DNA of 46,373 bases from Chlorokybus atmophyticus. Lineage: Eukaryota > Streptophyta > Chlorokybophyceae > Chlorokybales > Chlorokybaceae. A program made the position numbers and the translations under genes. Below are positions 35,017 through 46,373 of this stretch, one piece after another. Every line of letters begins with the position of its first letter. Positions within the stretch are counted from its first letter, which is position 1. Location: NCBI GenBank assembly GCA_009103225.1, contig RHPI01003009.1:443559-489931 (forward strand), written 5' to 3'. Below the pieces are notes generated by a model. That model did not search any database. It was not told the DNA's origin and saw only the letters and a list, made by a program, of their open reading frames with translations.

Positions 35017-36576
35017 CAGGGACATTCGACCAAATATGATAATCACCATCAATAACATGCGGCAACCCATTTAATATAAATCAGCTCAGTAAGGATCAAT
35101 CGTCATGTTCACCATATTTTGTACTGTGCTATTAAACATTTTTTACTATTAGTGGAGAACCGCTTTCCTGATTTTATAAATAAGCACTATAAATGTAATA
35201 TGCAAAGAAACCATTGCAAGTTGGCATGCATGCTCGATATGTATATTAAGATATATATATCGGGTAGGCATTAAACATGTTATGAACCATTCGTAATAAA
35301 ATATGCCTTATGCTGCACAAGTGCAACTTGCACATTCACAGCTTGCGGCAAGGTTGATTATGTCATGTCCAATCTTGAAGCTTTGTAGCGATTGAAATGT
35401 ATTAATGTATGCAAAATTTGCAATTGTATATACCGTATAAGAGGTAAAAGTCCACACCAACAAACATATTCGTACGAATATGCATGATTTAAATTGATAA
35501 ACTCCATTGTAAGTTGCGAGCAACTTCAATGCATAGCAAAGTGGTGGAAGTTGTATGATGTTCTAGTCACACCACACAACTTGAGGCCACACACTCAATC
35601 TGCAATCGTCGGCATTGGGAACATCATTGGGATACCAGGGTGGGTAGGCATGGCATCAACATCACACACATCCACCTGATGTCAGGGAAAGCGTGTAATT
35701 GACTACCTGCGCCAAGCTGAGCTGCGCGCGCGTTCAATACCGGCGTTGGATGCCGATGCCAGTTCCGCTGGCATGCTACTTTGCCTTGCTTTGCCAGTAA
35801 CAGTACCGTGTTGCTGTGTGCCAGCACAGGCGCACCGCCGCTACAGGCAGCAAAAACGGGCAGGTGGCAAGAAGGCGGTGGCAAGAAGCTGAGCTGAGAT
35901 TCAGAGCTCCTTCAAAGCAGCATGCTTGCGCAGCGATTGACTGCGCTCAGCACGCTTCCACTTCCATCATCACCACTATCAGTATCGCCTGTTGTTAGAC
36001 GTTATAGAGCTCGCACCGACAGCAAAGCCTCATCGGTAGTGCAAAAACACACGCTGCCAGCTTCTTCTTCTTGTTTAACACAACTGCGCTCGAGCTTGAA
36101 AGGCTGCCGCCTGCCCAGCCGCACAGCATCAACAACTCATAGTCAGCACTCCCAGGTACAGCCTGCATGCGTCAGTCTCCTGTGCTGTTGTTCTTGCAAT
36201 TGAACAAAGCAGGTGTCATGTCGTCTACCACGTACACACATGACGTATATGTTGTGTGCAGGTTAAGTTCCACGCACAACTACGCGCTGGTCATGTGAGG
36301 GTGATGGCATCCGCCTCCGCTCAAACAGACTCTGGGCAAGGTCAGCATGTAGCAGCAGTCCTCTTTTGAACTGCACACTGCTTACACAGCATGCATGCTG
36401 ATTTGTTTTCTCTCGTGACTGTCTTGTCATGCGCTTACATTTGGCTGCACACACACTCTCTTGCTGATGCCTCCAAACACACGCCCGCGAGATTCATGCG
36501 CACACACATTCATCCTTGCTGTTGATCGCACAACTACCTAAAGCGCCTCCCCATCTGTCATCACACAGCCTCAAGC
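35017..36576. other. Upstream region of the intact monooxygenase
   Basis: Homologous to 10208-11786 without a conserved reading frame. Likely promoter and 5' untranslated DNA; no TATA box can be assigned with confidence. Confidence 0.5.
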
Positions 36577-39500
36577 ATGGACTCCAAGCCTCCCCTGCGT
36601 GTTGTGATCGCGGGCGCGGGTCCGGCCGGCCTGCTGCTGGCGCAACTGTTGCTTCAGCGCAACACGAGCGGGCGAGAGCGGTTCGAGGTCACGCTGTGCG
36701 AGGCGCGCGGGGACCCGAGAGACTTGCCGCCAGAGGTGCATGAGATAACCTTTGGTTTCAACTTGAATGTTTAGTCTTGTTGTGTCCAATGTCGTCGGCT
36801 TGTTTTGAAATGCTGTGTTGGTTTGGTGCGATGTCGTACAGATGCGCGTTGGTGTGTTTTGTTTTCATTTCGTAAAGTGTCGTGAGGTTTAGGTTGTTGC
36901 TTTCGGTCTGTTTGCTGCTGCTGGTGTGTTGGTTGGTTGTTTGCATATGGATGTTGTACTCTGTCACGGTTGAGCTGCCAGTCTGTGGTTTGTTGCTGCT
37001 TCAGTCCCTTTTCTGTTGCTTATGTTTTCAGTTGCTTTGTTGACATGTGTGGCGATGCTGTTGTGGCCTTGTTCTTGCCTCTGGATATGACATCAACGTA
37101 CCGTGATGTGAATTGAGTTGCTGTCGAAGACGCACATGTACACACACGCTCGCACACATCCTCATCCATGATCCCTTCGCCATGCAGATGGTGAAGCGCT
37201 TTGGGCTTGGGCTGAGCGCGCGCGCGCAGTCGGCGATGTCGAGCGTGGAGGGCCTGTGGGACGCCATCGTGCGCGACAGCGGCGTGCGTCTCTCGCGTTT
37301 CAACACGGTGAGCGCATGTGATTGTCATGACTCTCACGCACGCACATGTGATTATTTGTTTTGGTCGTTGTCAGAACAGTGACTATACAGGCTATGCAGG
37401 CTTGGCGTATGGGTTATATAGTACATGCGTGGGTATAGTACATGCGTGGGTATAGTACATGTATGGGTTATATAGTACATGCGTTACAAGTAGTTGTATG
37501 TGCCAGTCTCGCCATCGACTGCAGCATCAGCGCAAGGGTCCTTCCCTTGGCACGCATCTCTTGTAAAGTGTGCGTAACATAACACGTTGCCTATGGATCT
37601 GTGCAATGCCAGCAGCATCATTTATCATCATTTGCCAGCGCCATTAACAGGCATCGTGTACCATTCACGTTAGATGGTTGGTCAAGATCCTAATTGGCAC
37701 TACGTGCCACGGCCCAAACAGTATCATGTCTTGAGTACATGTAACCTCCTCCATAGCAAAGCCTCACACACCACATTGTTGTTGTTGTTGTGCACACAGC
37801 TTCAGCCCGATGGCTCGCTCAAAGGTCCCCCGACAAGATTGACCAACTGTCTGGTGGACCGCGTGGCCCTGTCGAAGACGATGCTGAACGCGTTGTTGCA
37901 AAGGCACCCGCAGGCTGACATCCGCTTCAACTGGAGGTTGTTGGAAGTCAGTAGTAGCAAGCTCATCACACTCCTAAGCGGTTGTTGTTGTGTGTCGGAC
38001 ACACAACAACCACTCACCCCACACATGCACATGCACGCACAAGCAAATTTAACATGCATGCGCGTGTGCACTTGTGCAACCAACTACACACCTATGCGCG
38101 CACACGCGCGCAGTTGCACACCAAACAGACAACAATCAATTCACACGCACATACACACACGTTGTAGCTATGTTGTTCCAGGTTGAAGAGCGTCGATTTC
38201 TCCACGCGCACGGCCCTCTTCTCCACAGCTTCTGGTAATGAGGCGGAGGAGTCCCTGCGTTACGATCTGTTGGTCGGCGCGGACGGCGTGCGGTCGGCCG
38301 TGCGCCAAGCTATGGCGGATGCTGGAGTGGAGTGCCGGGTACGGGACCTGAACGCCAACTGGAAGGTGAGACACACGCACGCACGCACGCACGCGTACAC
38401 ACGTATTACACACAGACACGCGGACGCATGAGCACACGTACCCCGCACACGGATGCGCGTGCATGTGCCTGCAAGCACACATACACGCACGCGCGCATGC
38501 AGACTTTTTATGAACACGTGTGTGTTGGGGAGCGCATAACATCCAGGCCAAGGCTCTCACATACCATACACATACAATCAACACTGTTCTTCACTGGTCA
38601 GGCTTTGCACATCCCTCGTAAGCCCGACCCTCCGCTCAACGAGTCTTGCGCAGTCCGCATCCCCTACAAGTGAGCTTTGCTTACTTCTGCAAGCCCTACT
38701 GAGCGTTGCTTGTTGGTTGTTGGTTGGTTGCTTGTTTTCAAGTACCGTGTGACACACTACGCGTACGCGTACGCTTTACGCAGAGAGCCCGCGGTGGAGG
38801 TGGTGAAAGGCTACCCGTCGCAAGCGTCACTCAACCTCATACCTTGCCAGGACGGCACGTACATCCTGCTATGCTTCACCAGGTGCATCCTGTTGATGCG
38901 TGTCTCTGTTTTCCACTTACTCATTGCCAACAGTGTTTATCTTATATACGATACATACATAGCATGTATGCCCCGTACTGGAGAGGTTGTGCGTCACGTG
39001 CTACATGCGGTGTCATGTGAAAGAATTGTGATGCGTGCGTGCGTGCGTGCGTGCGTGTCTGCGTATCTCTCTACACACACATATGTAACAGTACAGTACT
39101 CCAGAGGATGTGGATGGATGTGTCATTCGTGTATGCTCTGTATGGTCAGTCCCTGGACCGAGCCGCTTGCCCTCTGGCGCAAGTCCCCGTCCGAGCTTCG
39201 CGACTGGTTCAACGCGCGCGTGCCGTTCCTGTCCATGACCGAGCGGGAGGCGGCGGCCGTCCTGGAAAGCAAAGCCTCGCCCACACTGGAGGTACGCGGG
39301 CTATAGGTGTGGTAGTTGAGTTTCAAGTCAGCAAGCGAGTTGTGAGTCCGCTGGATACTTGCCTGGGTACGACAGCTCATGTCATGTACGTAAACACACA
39401 GTGACACAGGCACACATGTGTGCATGAGCGCGCATGCGTGCGTGATGGTGCGCAGAGGCACATTTGCACACATGTACACGCATACACGCACGCACGCATA

Positions 39501-40637
39501 TGAATGTATGACATTTGTGCACACAACTGCACGCACGCATATGGCTGTGTAGAGCAGAGCACATATGCACCCACACGTACGTCGATACAACAATACGTAA
39601 CGCATCCAGGTGACGTGCGGCGCGTACCACCACGCGTCCGGTCGCGCCCTCCTGGCCGGCGACGCCGCGCACGCCATGTCGTCGGCCCTCTCGATGGGAT
39701 GCAACACCGCGCTCCTCGACGTCGCCGCAATCGCACGCCTGCTGGACGAGCACGAGGACGACGTCGAGGAGGTGGGGAGGAGGGGGGTGTTGGTGTTGGT
39801 GGTCGTGATGTTGTGTGTGTGTGCCTCTCGCGCTCGCTTACTTCCAAACAAAGCCTTCACTTACTCGTGTCTCGCATGCACAGACTATATGACGTGTATC
39901 ATCATCAACATGTCATGTCGTGTGTTGCCCGACGATGACTCACATTCCCAAGTGCTCATCCTCTACCACTCAACCATACTACCCACCACAGCTTTCATTC
40001 TCTTTCTCTCCTTCACAGGTCCTATCCTCCTACTCCCGCGAGCGCGTCCCGGAGGGCCGTGCGGCTGCAGCCATATCGTTGGCGGGTTTCCCCCAGCAGA
40101 AGTGGGTCGGCGCGCTGTTCGTCGCGTACACGCTGATCACCACGGCGTTGTACAAGGTGGCGCCGAGCGTGGCGCCGCAACCCATATTCGATATGCTGTT
40201 CCAGGTGAGAGTGTGGTGGTTTACTTGTGTTTTGTTCTTGTGCATGTGTCAACACGTAGTACGTTGGTGGAAGGGAGTTGAGAGATTGGATGCATCTTGG
40301 CATGCATGAATGGACGCTCGCAACGTCATCAATACATGCATGGGGAGTCATCAGGTTATTGTCGTCAACAGACTGAGTGGTTGAACGAGTGCGTGATTAA
40401 CTTGTTGGAATATGAACCGACTGTTGCATGCGTACATGTCTCTCATGACTTGTGTTGTGTTGCGTGCAGACGGACAAGCCCTTTGCGCAAGTGCTGTCGT
40501 CCCACCGCCTTTGGTTCGCCCTCATCATGCGCGCGAACGGCGGGTACATCCGCCGTGCCGAGGAAGCGTGGAAGGCGACGATGGCGACAGCCGAGTCGCG
40601 CGAAGCGCGTGATGCCAAAGAGGCAAAGTCAGCATAA
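36577..40637 (+). CDS. FAD-dependent aromatic-ring-type monooxygenase (kynurenine 3-monooxygenase-like), 10 exons
   Basis: Exons 36577-36735, 37188-37307, 37800-37936, 38182-38365, 38602-38669, 38784-38882, 39150-39291, 39610-39771, 40019-40204 and 40470-40637 join in phase to 474 codons plus TAA. The three class A flavoprotein hydroxylase signatures are present: Rossmann GAGPAG at 13-18, the DG motif GADGVRSAVR around 171-180, and GDAAHAM at 320-326. LCEARGDPR (about 43-51) ends the second beta strand and fits the kynurenine 3-monooxygenase-like branch. Such enzymes hydroxylate aromatic substrates with NAD(P)H and oxygen; the substrate is inferred only. A hydrophobic segment (ALFVAYTLITTALY, about 385-398) may sit at a membrane. 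The exon 3 donor (GTTGTT) is weak but required by phase. It is the intact partner of the copia-disrupted copy. The stop codon is 128 bp from the convergent CFAP96 stop. Confidence 0.85.
37408..37490. repeat. Intronic tandem repeat (GGGTATAGTACATGCGT unit, about 4 copies)
   Basis: It lies in intron 2 of the intact monooxygenase. Units of 17-20 bp vary by TATA insertions. It is not seen in copy A. Confidence 0.85.
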
Positions 40638-40765
40638 GCTCATACTGTTTGTTGGGTACTGTCGTGATTCGTTGATAGGTATACATGTGCATTGGCGCAC
40701 TTCATAAGGGGATAAGATGCATGAATACCATGGTACTTGTATGTAAAAAGTTGTAGTAAACACAA

Positions 40766-41986
40766 TCAGATGTTTTTCCTTAGTATTGATGTCGTGGCTG
40801 TTGTCTTTGGGCCGTTTGGAGGCACGAAGCGCGGCACAGCTCCCAGTCTTTGCCTCTCGCGCTGCGTGCACACAAAGCACCGATTGTGTCTGTCTGTGTT
40901 TGTGATGAGTAATGAATGCGCTTTCATGGGTAAGTTTCAGTTGATAACCATGCCACGCAAGCAGAATATGGTGCAACTGCAAGTTCGCTCACGTCTCGGG
41001 CCTCTTTCTCCTCCTTCAGACGCAAGGCCAAGGGGTCCGGCACGTACTCGGGGAAGCGCGCGAACGCTCCCTGCGCACCCTGCGCGTGTACATGTGTGAA
41101 TGCTCGTCAAGTGGGACACGCACGGCAACAGCATGCATCACACAGCATGCAGTCGGTGTGTGGCTTGCACGCTTAAGAGCGCGCATATCCACGCGCACAA
41201 ATGCGCAAAGATGTCTCACCGATCGTGGTGGATGGCTTGGCCTGAACGGCGTCAAGCCCTTCTCTGTCTGCGGCCGAGGGTTGGGACCCATCTCTGCATC
41301 AGATTGCCCCATGAGTCAAGATGTAGTGAAAGCCAACCTCTCCAAGTTGATTGTTCTAGAATTCTCAGCTGCACCGGAGACACACGCGCACACATGCGGT
41401 CTCTCACCAATGTAGTCTGGGTCTTTGTGAGGCGCGGGCATCCCCGGCGGCCTGAAAGCCTTTTCGGACACGCGCTTCTTGATGGACAGCAGACTGTCGT
41501 CCTGCAACGAACAAACACAACAACTGCATGAGATACTGATGCAACAACGCGTGCTTGTATCTGTGTTTGTGCCTGGGTTCGTGTGCATGTGCGTGTAACT
41601 GCCAGCGCGTGTGCGTGTGTGTGCGCACTCGCACTGGATGCAATAACGAGCGACACACTTTCGGCTCGTCAGCTCATCACTCACTCATTAGCGCACTCTT
41701 GCACTCACCCTCATCTTCTTGCGATAGGCGTCATAGTCGTCCGCGGCATACAGATACTCCCCAGCAACCTTCACACAACATCACAAGTCTAGGATTGATG
41801 ATCAAGACTGAGATGTGACAATGTGGGGCAGATTGTCATTGCCAGATGACCATCCAGCGAACAAGACTCGTTGACCTCTGCATACGTGCGCGCACACTTG
41901 CACGCACTCGCGCTTACGCTCACGCTCACGCTCACGCACACAGACACATGCTATAGTGATACACAGCAACAACGCCATCATCATCT

Positions 41987-42018
<32 letters not shown>

Positions 42019-43514
42019 CATTATTTCTCACCCCTCCCGTCCCGTGTCGTTCCGACACGGTCGTCCCCGGCACCCCGAACGTGCCCCTCTTGCCGGGGGA
42101 GGACACTACGTTGCGTGGTTCGTGGACGATACCGCCACCGCCGGGACCGCGCTTCTTCGCCTGCTTGTGTTGAATGTTGCGAACGAGCTCTGTGTGATCG
42201 TGTTGGACATGTTGGGGATGAGACTTCTCCCACTTACCAAGTGGTCGATCTCGGGCTCGTGCGGCCACGCCTTGCCGATACTGCCCTCGTAACTTCCCAA
42301 ACCAGTGCTGCCAGACAACTGAGAGTTGAACGCGAAAGTCGGGTTGGGTGTGCGCGTGCGCGAGATAGTCAACCACACGTGCAATCCTCAATTGCCACTG
42401 ACGTCCTACAATCCTTTCCTCACCTCCTTTTCAATGGGCTGGCGGGCTTAAACGCTGCTGTTGCCACATTGCTGGACCGCAGGGTCTGCGTGCGCATACG
42501 CATTGGGGGGGGAGGGGGGGGCAATTGGTGCATGGCGTAGTGCCAATGTGAACTACAACATCAGCAACAACATGACGATGTTGTGCAAGTGGCGCATTCA
42601 TGAGCTTTAGGCTTTACCTCCAGCATGGCGAGCCTCTCCTTGTAGGGCCTCTCATACGGCACACCCTGCGTGGGTAGAAACAATGTATCAGACACATGTT
42701 GTGCACGCACGCACACGCACACGCTGCGTGCTGATGACACACAGACATAGTGCGCTCCCGCACCGACGTCACCACTCACCTGCGACAGTGGCCTGAACTT
42801 GTCGAATGTGGCGTCCGTGAGCTTGCCGGTCTTGTTGCCGCCGCGCGTGCGGAAGCCAACGCCGCCCCAACGCGCGGTACGGTTCGTCTCACCCGCAGCT
42901 GCACGCGCACGTGTGGGTATGCGTGCACGTGCGCGTGCGCGTGCGTGTGCGAATGCCTGTGCGTGTGCGTGCACGTGTGTGTCTCAAGGGATGGCAGTAG
43001 TGGTATGCTCATAGTACTCATGGTAGTAGTGGTGGTGGTAATATATTTACTGATGTGGTAGTATATGTTGGTAGTAGTAATGGCGGTGATCTAATGCATC
43101 GTGAGTTGACAGTAGTTGTAGTGAACTAGTGCCGCCACTACTACTGTGAAACCAGCAAATGCTGATCGAGTGAGTTCCAGTGTGGGGTTGACAAAGTGTG
43201 TGCGCCGAGTAACTTACACGCAATTTTCTGTCTTTCTTCCCTGATCTGAATCCATCTAAGACTGATTTGACTTGTTTGCCAACTCCAATGACGTGCACGG
43301 TACCAACACAGATGCAATCTTGAAACAAAGCCGCTGAGTGTCAAGCCAACAACAGCGTGGTAACAAGGCCCCATGTGAATTCATCACATTTGGACGTGAT
43401 GAACGACTATACTGTGCATAACAGCAACACCAAAGACTCACTGTTTGGTTTGTCATAGGTGTCCCCCAGCCCGATGAAGCCCGGCTCCTCAAAGAACCCA
43501 TACTTGGTAGTCAT
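40766..43514 (-). CDS. CFAP96: Cilia- and flagella-associated protein 96 homologue, 12 exons
   Basis: Plus-strand exon coordinates in transcript order: 43442-43514, 43218-43282, 42780-42887, 42618-42665, 42424-42485, 42238-42307, 42032-42160, 41709-41768, 41408-41501, 41220-41293, 40993-41079 and 40766-40861. All join in phase to 321 codons plus TGA, close to the roughly 310 aa of animal CFAP96 (formerly C4orf47/UPF0602). Shared landmarks, in order: KYGFFEEPGFIGLGDTY at the start, STGLGSYEGSIG, SSPGKRGTFGVPG, YLYAADDYDAYRKK, FRPSHPP, and FVPPNGPK near the C-terminus. The family is a small axoneme/basal-body-associated protein of ciliated eukaryotes with no known catalytic activity. It implies a flagellated life stage. 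It is divergent from the cytochrome c synthase gene and convergent with the monooxygenase. Confidence 0.9.
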
Positions 43515-44421
43515 TGTGGGAGTGTGTGTGGGTGTGTGAGTGGGTGAGTGTGGGGTTTCCTGTGAGCTGGGTTTCACAATTGACACAGCCCTATCTGATC
43601 AAAGCAAAACTGAGGTGGGGAGTAACAGCAGCGATGGTGACTGCTCATAGCCACATCATCAGTCATGTTGCAGTGTTGACATTGCTATGCTACAGTCGCT
43701 GATGGCTCATTACGTGGTTGGTTTGTACTGACACTATGTTTATTAGATCACAATCTCTCTACGTGTGTAGGCAGAGGAGTTGAGTAGTGTGTATCTCAAA
43801 AACAGGTGCTTTGCCTGAAGGTGTTGGGGTCACACTCACGCTCGCAAACCACACACACACGCACACACCCCTACACACCCTGTTGGGGGTCAGCCCTTGT
43901 GGGCTTAGATAGTATCAACTTGCACTTATATAGGCTTGTACGTCACCACAGCAATGGTACGACACTCTCAAACAGAGACCAAAAGGCATCACGTGACGTA
44001 ATGGAAAACTTCCTGTATGGCGCTGCCAGTCGCCTTTCGTGTCATATTTTGCGGCCAGTCATGTAAGCCGATATCGGTGTGGGTCTTAACAAACCGCTGC
44101 TGCAGACTAGTAAGAACGAACTGTCTGCAGTTAGTTGGTAGGGCGGCCTACGTGGCGGCGGCGGCGGCGCCTTCGTTGTCGTTGTCGGGTGGCTGGTTTG
44201 GGAGGCGACCTATTGCGGCTCTAGCAATTATTAAGTTCAAGGTGGAACGCTTGTGCCATACAGCAGGAGGGAAACTGTCGTTGCGCCTCCCTCGCCACTG
44301 CTAGCTGTCTGCAAACTTACCTGGCCAGGCCACTGAGACCTGGAACCAGGCCAGACGCTCTCTTCGGACCGACCGAGATCAGGCCAGCCCAAGCGGTACG
44401 TGAGAGTAAGGGTTTGCATGC
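43515..44421. promoter_or_regulatory. Head-to-head intergenic region of CFAP96 and holocytochrome c synthase
   Basis: 907 bp between two start codons, so promoters for both genes must lie here or overlap. No TATA box is obvious. CACGTG overlapping TGACGTAA at 43990-44001 resembles combined E-box and CRE/bZIP sites; a (GGC)n run lies at about 44154-44168. Confidence 0.5.
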
Positions 44422-46373
44422 ATGGGCAACGTGGGCGGGAAGGAGGAGTCGCCGCAACAGGGCGAGACGACTACATCAACCTCCACTTTCTCCTCCGCTG
44501 CTGCCGCCGGCAGCAGTGAGGCCGGCGGAGGAGAAAGCGGAGGAGGAGCAGGGGGAGCAGGGGGAGGGAAGAGCGTGCCTGAGAAGGTGCACGAGCTGTA
44601 TTACCGAGTGTTTCCGGGCGCCAACTGCCCCGTCACAGGCGGCGCCTCCAGCAGCGATTCCCCTGGCGACAACAAGCAGCAGGTTAGGACTGGAAGAGCT
44701 CCTTCAGGGTTTCTGTCTATTGCGATTGCTTATGTCGTTGTGTGGTTGGTATGTTAAGGTTGCGTGATATGACTAGGCATCAGGCATTTGTTGGGAGCGT
44801 CGAGCTTCACCTAACAAACTGTTGCTGTGTTGGGTTTGTCATCTCACATTTGCTGCCCAATTTTTCTTGTGCGTTTTGCTCGTTGTTATCTCACCTGCAT
44901 GTTTGCACAGTTGTCACTCAGCTCATCTCATGCACCCGTCATCAATTATTGTATATATCAGCAACCAGCCCCGCAAAGTGCTTGTTGTTACTCACACATC
45001 CGGTTTTGTCCATCGCAGGATGGCAACGCTGCCGAGTACGAGCACCCCTACCAGTACAACGTGTACGGCGAGCGCGTCGATCCCGCTGCCAAGCTGGAGG
45101 GCGCCGTCCCGCCAGAGAAGCTCCTCGCACCCCCCGCGTGGGTGTACGCGCCCGCCATACTGGCGGAGAGACTGGAACTGCAGCAGAGAAGGGAACGGAT
45201 AAACCCAGCAAATATGGTGAGTGCAAGGGTTTGTGTGGGATGTTATGTGCGAGCACTCCATGTGTGGGCATGTGTAGTGTCTTGTCTGTGTGCATTGAAC
45301 GCATGCATACCTGCACGCGTCTACCTAGTCAACCGTGTGCGATGTAGCTGTAGATGTATCGCTACACAATCCCTGTTGCGCACGTGCATGAGGTTGTACC
45401 AAAGCAGGGGCGAACGTGCGTGCGTGCTCGTGTGTCACACAAACCACGTTGTCTGATCAGTTTCGCCATGTTGTAAACTTGCTCAGATGCCTTTGGAGCC
45501 CAACCAGCGTCCCGCCCCGGACCAGAAGGAGCCGTTGTCCCGCGACCGCGTGCGCTCGTCTATCCCCAAGGCCGGCACGCGCGAGGACGCGTGGGTGTAC
45601 CCGTCGCCGCAGATGTTCTTCAACTCGCTGAAAAGGAAGGGGAAGGCCGACGACGTTACGGAAGCGGACATGGAGGTGTGTACACTCGATGGATCAGTCG
45701 TTCTGATCTGAGCAGTGCTGAAGCTTAAGGGCGGTTGTGCATTAAAACTAGATGTTGCGTACAGTGTGTCACATGCACGCAGATATGCATGCGCTTTGCG
45801 TGTTGGGTTGATGATGATGTGTTGTGACCGGTTCATGAACGCAGCCACACGCATGCGCACACGTACACAAATCTGCTTGTACGTGTCTGCTACGATTTGT
45901 TCTACACTACACCATGTGTCATACTCATATAACATACGCGTCTCGCATCTCACAGGTTGTTGTGGCGACGCACAACACGATGAACGAGATCACCTGGCAG
46001 CGCGCCCTCGAATGGGAATCTCTCTACGGTCACCTCCGTCCCGACCTCGCTCCTTACCCACCCAAACTCCTGCACTTCCGCGGCCGCCCTCACGACTTAT
46101 CTCCCAAAGCTCGCGTGTACACATTTCTCGGCTTGCGCTCCAAACCCTTTGATCGCCACGATTGGGTCATTGACAGAGGTGGCCGCGAGTTCAGATACGT
46201 GATTGATTTCTACTTTGATGAGGAGAAAGCGGGGAGACCAGAGGCGTTTGACATTGATCTGAGGCCCGCGTTGGACTCGCCGCAAGCCGCGTGGTTGAGG
46301 GTGAGGATGGGGATGGAGGAGATGAAGAGGAGGATGGGGTTGGGTACGATGCTGGAGGGGGGGAGGGGAGAGG
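44422..46373 (+). CDS. HCCS: Holocytochrome c synthase (cytochrome c heme lyase), 3' end outside the window
   Basis: Exons 44422-44682, 45019-45216, 45487-45675 and 45956 to the edge are all phase 0; about 356 codons are visible with no stop reached. The enzyme attaches heme covalently to the CXXCH cysteines of apocytochrome c in the mitochondrial intermembrane space. Evidence: a Ser/Gly/Ala-rich N-terminus; a CPV heme-regulatory motif at 69-71; NQRPAPDQKEPLS and SSIPKAG in exon 3, as in animal and fungal enzymes; VYPSPQMFFNSLKRKGK; and PFDRHDWVIDR, whose histidine (about 284) corresponds to the heme ligand of human HCCS; RYVIDFY and DIDLRPALDSP complete the family signature. The spacer between CPV and exon 3 is longer than in animals. 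An out-of-frame ATG lies 4 nt upstream of the chosen start. Confidence 0.93.

Larger units (their letters stand above)
31183..43172 (+). repeat. Segmental duplication unit B (partner of 5535-21955)
   Basis: Same gene order and orientation as unit A. It contains the complete monooxygenase and all but the first two exons of CFAP96. Because CFAP96 continues intact beyond the right edge and the edge falls within its intron 2, B is more likely the parental arrangement and A the derived copy. That polarity is inference. Confidence 0.85.

Noticed and set aside
34406-35070. Long minus-strand open frames at 34406-35070
   Set aside because: Almost entirely N; an artefact of the assembly gap.

Overview
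Eukaryotic nuclear DNA from a draft assembly. There are spliceosomal GT-AG introns in every gene, a conserved ciliary/flagellar gene (CFAP96), a holocytochrome c synthase (System III cytochrome c maturation, which land plants lack), a ROCO-type LRR-GTPase, and Ty1/copia and Ty3/gypsy retrotransposons. This points to a flagellated protist or alga. Nothing in the window fixes the lineage more closely.

Layout. 1-4160: a decayed Ty3/gypsy chromovirus. About 5535-21955: segmental-duplication unit A, holding an intact alpha/beta-hydrolase gene (7 exons, 6082-8254), a dead FAD-monooxygenase gene (11787-20529) with a nearly pristine Ty1/copia element (12873-17780) inside its third exon, and a fragment of CFAP96 on the minus strand. 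21956-31182: spacer with palindrome-rich, ORF-poor DNA and one LRR-Roc-COR gene (26322-30391). About 31183-43172: unit B, the direct-repeat partner of unit A, holding a dead hydrolase copy, an intact 10-exon FAD monooxygenase (36577-40637, 474 aa) and an intact 12-exon CFAP96 (minus strand, 43514-40766, 321 aa; its first two exons lie outside the duplication). 43515-44421: head-to-head intergenic region. 44422-end: holocytochrome c synthase, cut by the window edge.

Main result. The two units have decayed reciprocally: the hydrolase survives only in A, the monooxygenase and CFAP96 only in B. Exons 3-5 of the hydrolase, introns included, are far more alike between copies than the surrounding introns, as expected from gene conversion. 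All exon boundaries were assigned by eye from splice sites, reading phase and copy-to-copy comparison, with no transcript data.

Assembly caution: a 566-bp N gap, three single Ns and long G homopolymers occur. One N sits exactly where a 597-bp repeated gypsy fragment ends, so some structure near 8983-10207 and 34436-35016 may be artefactual.
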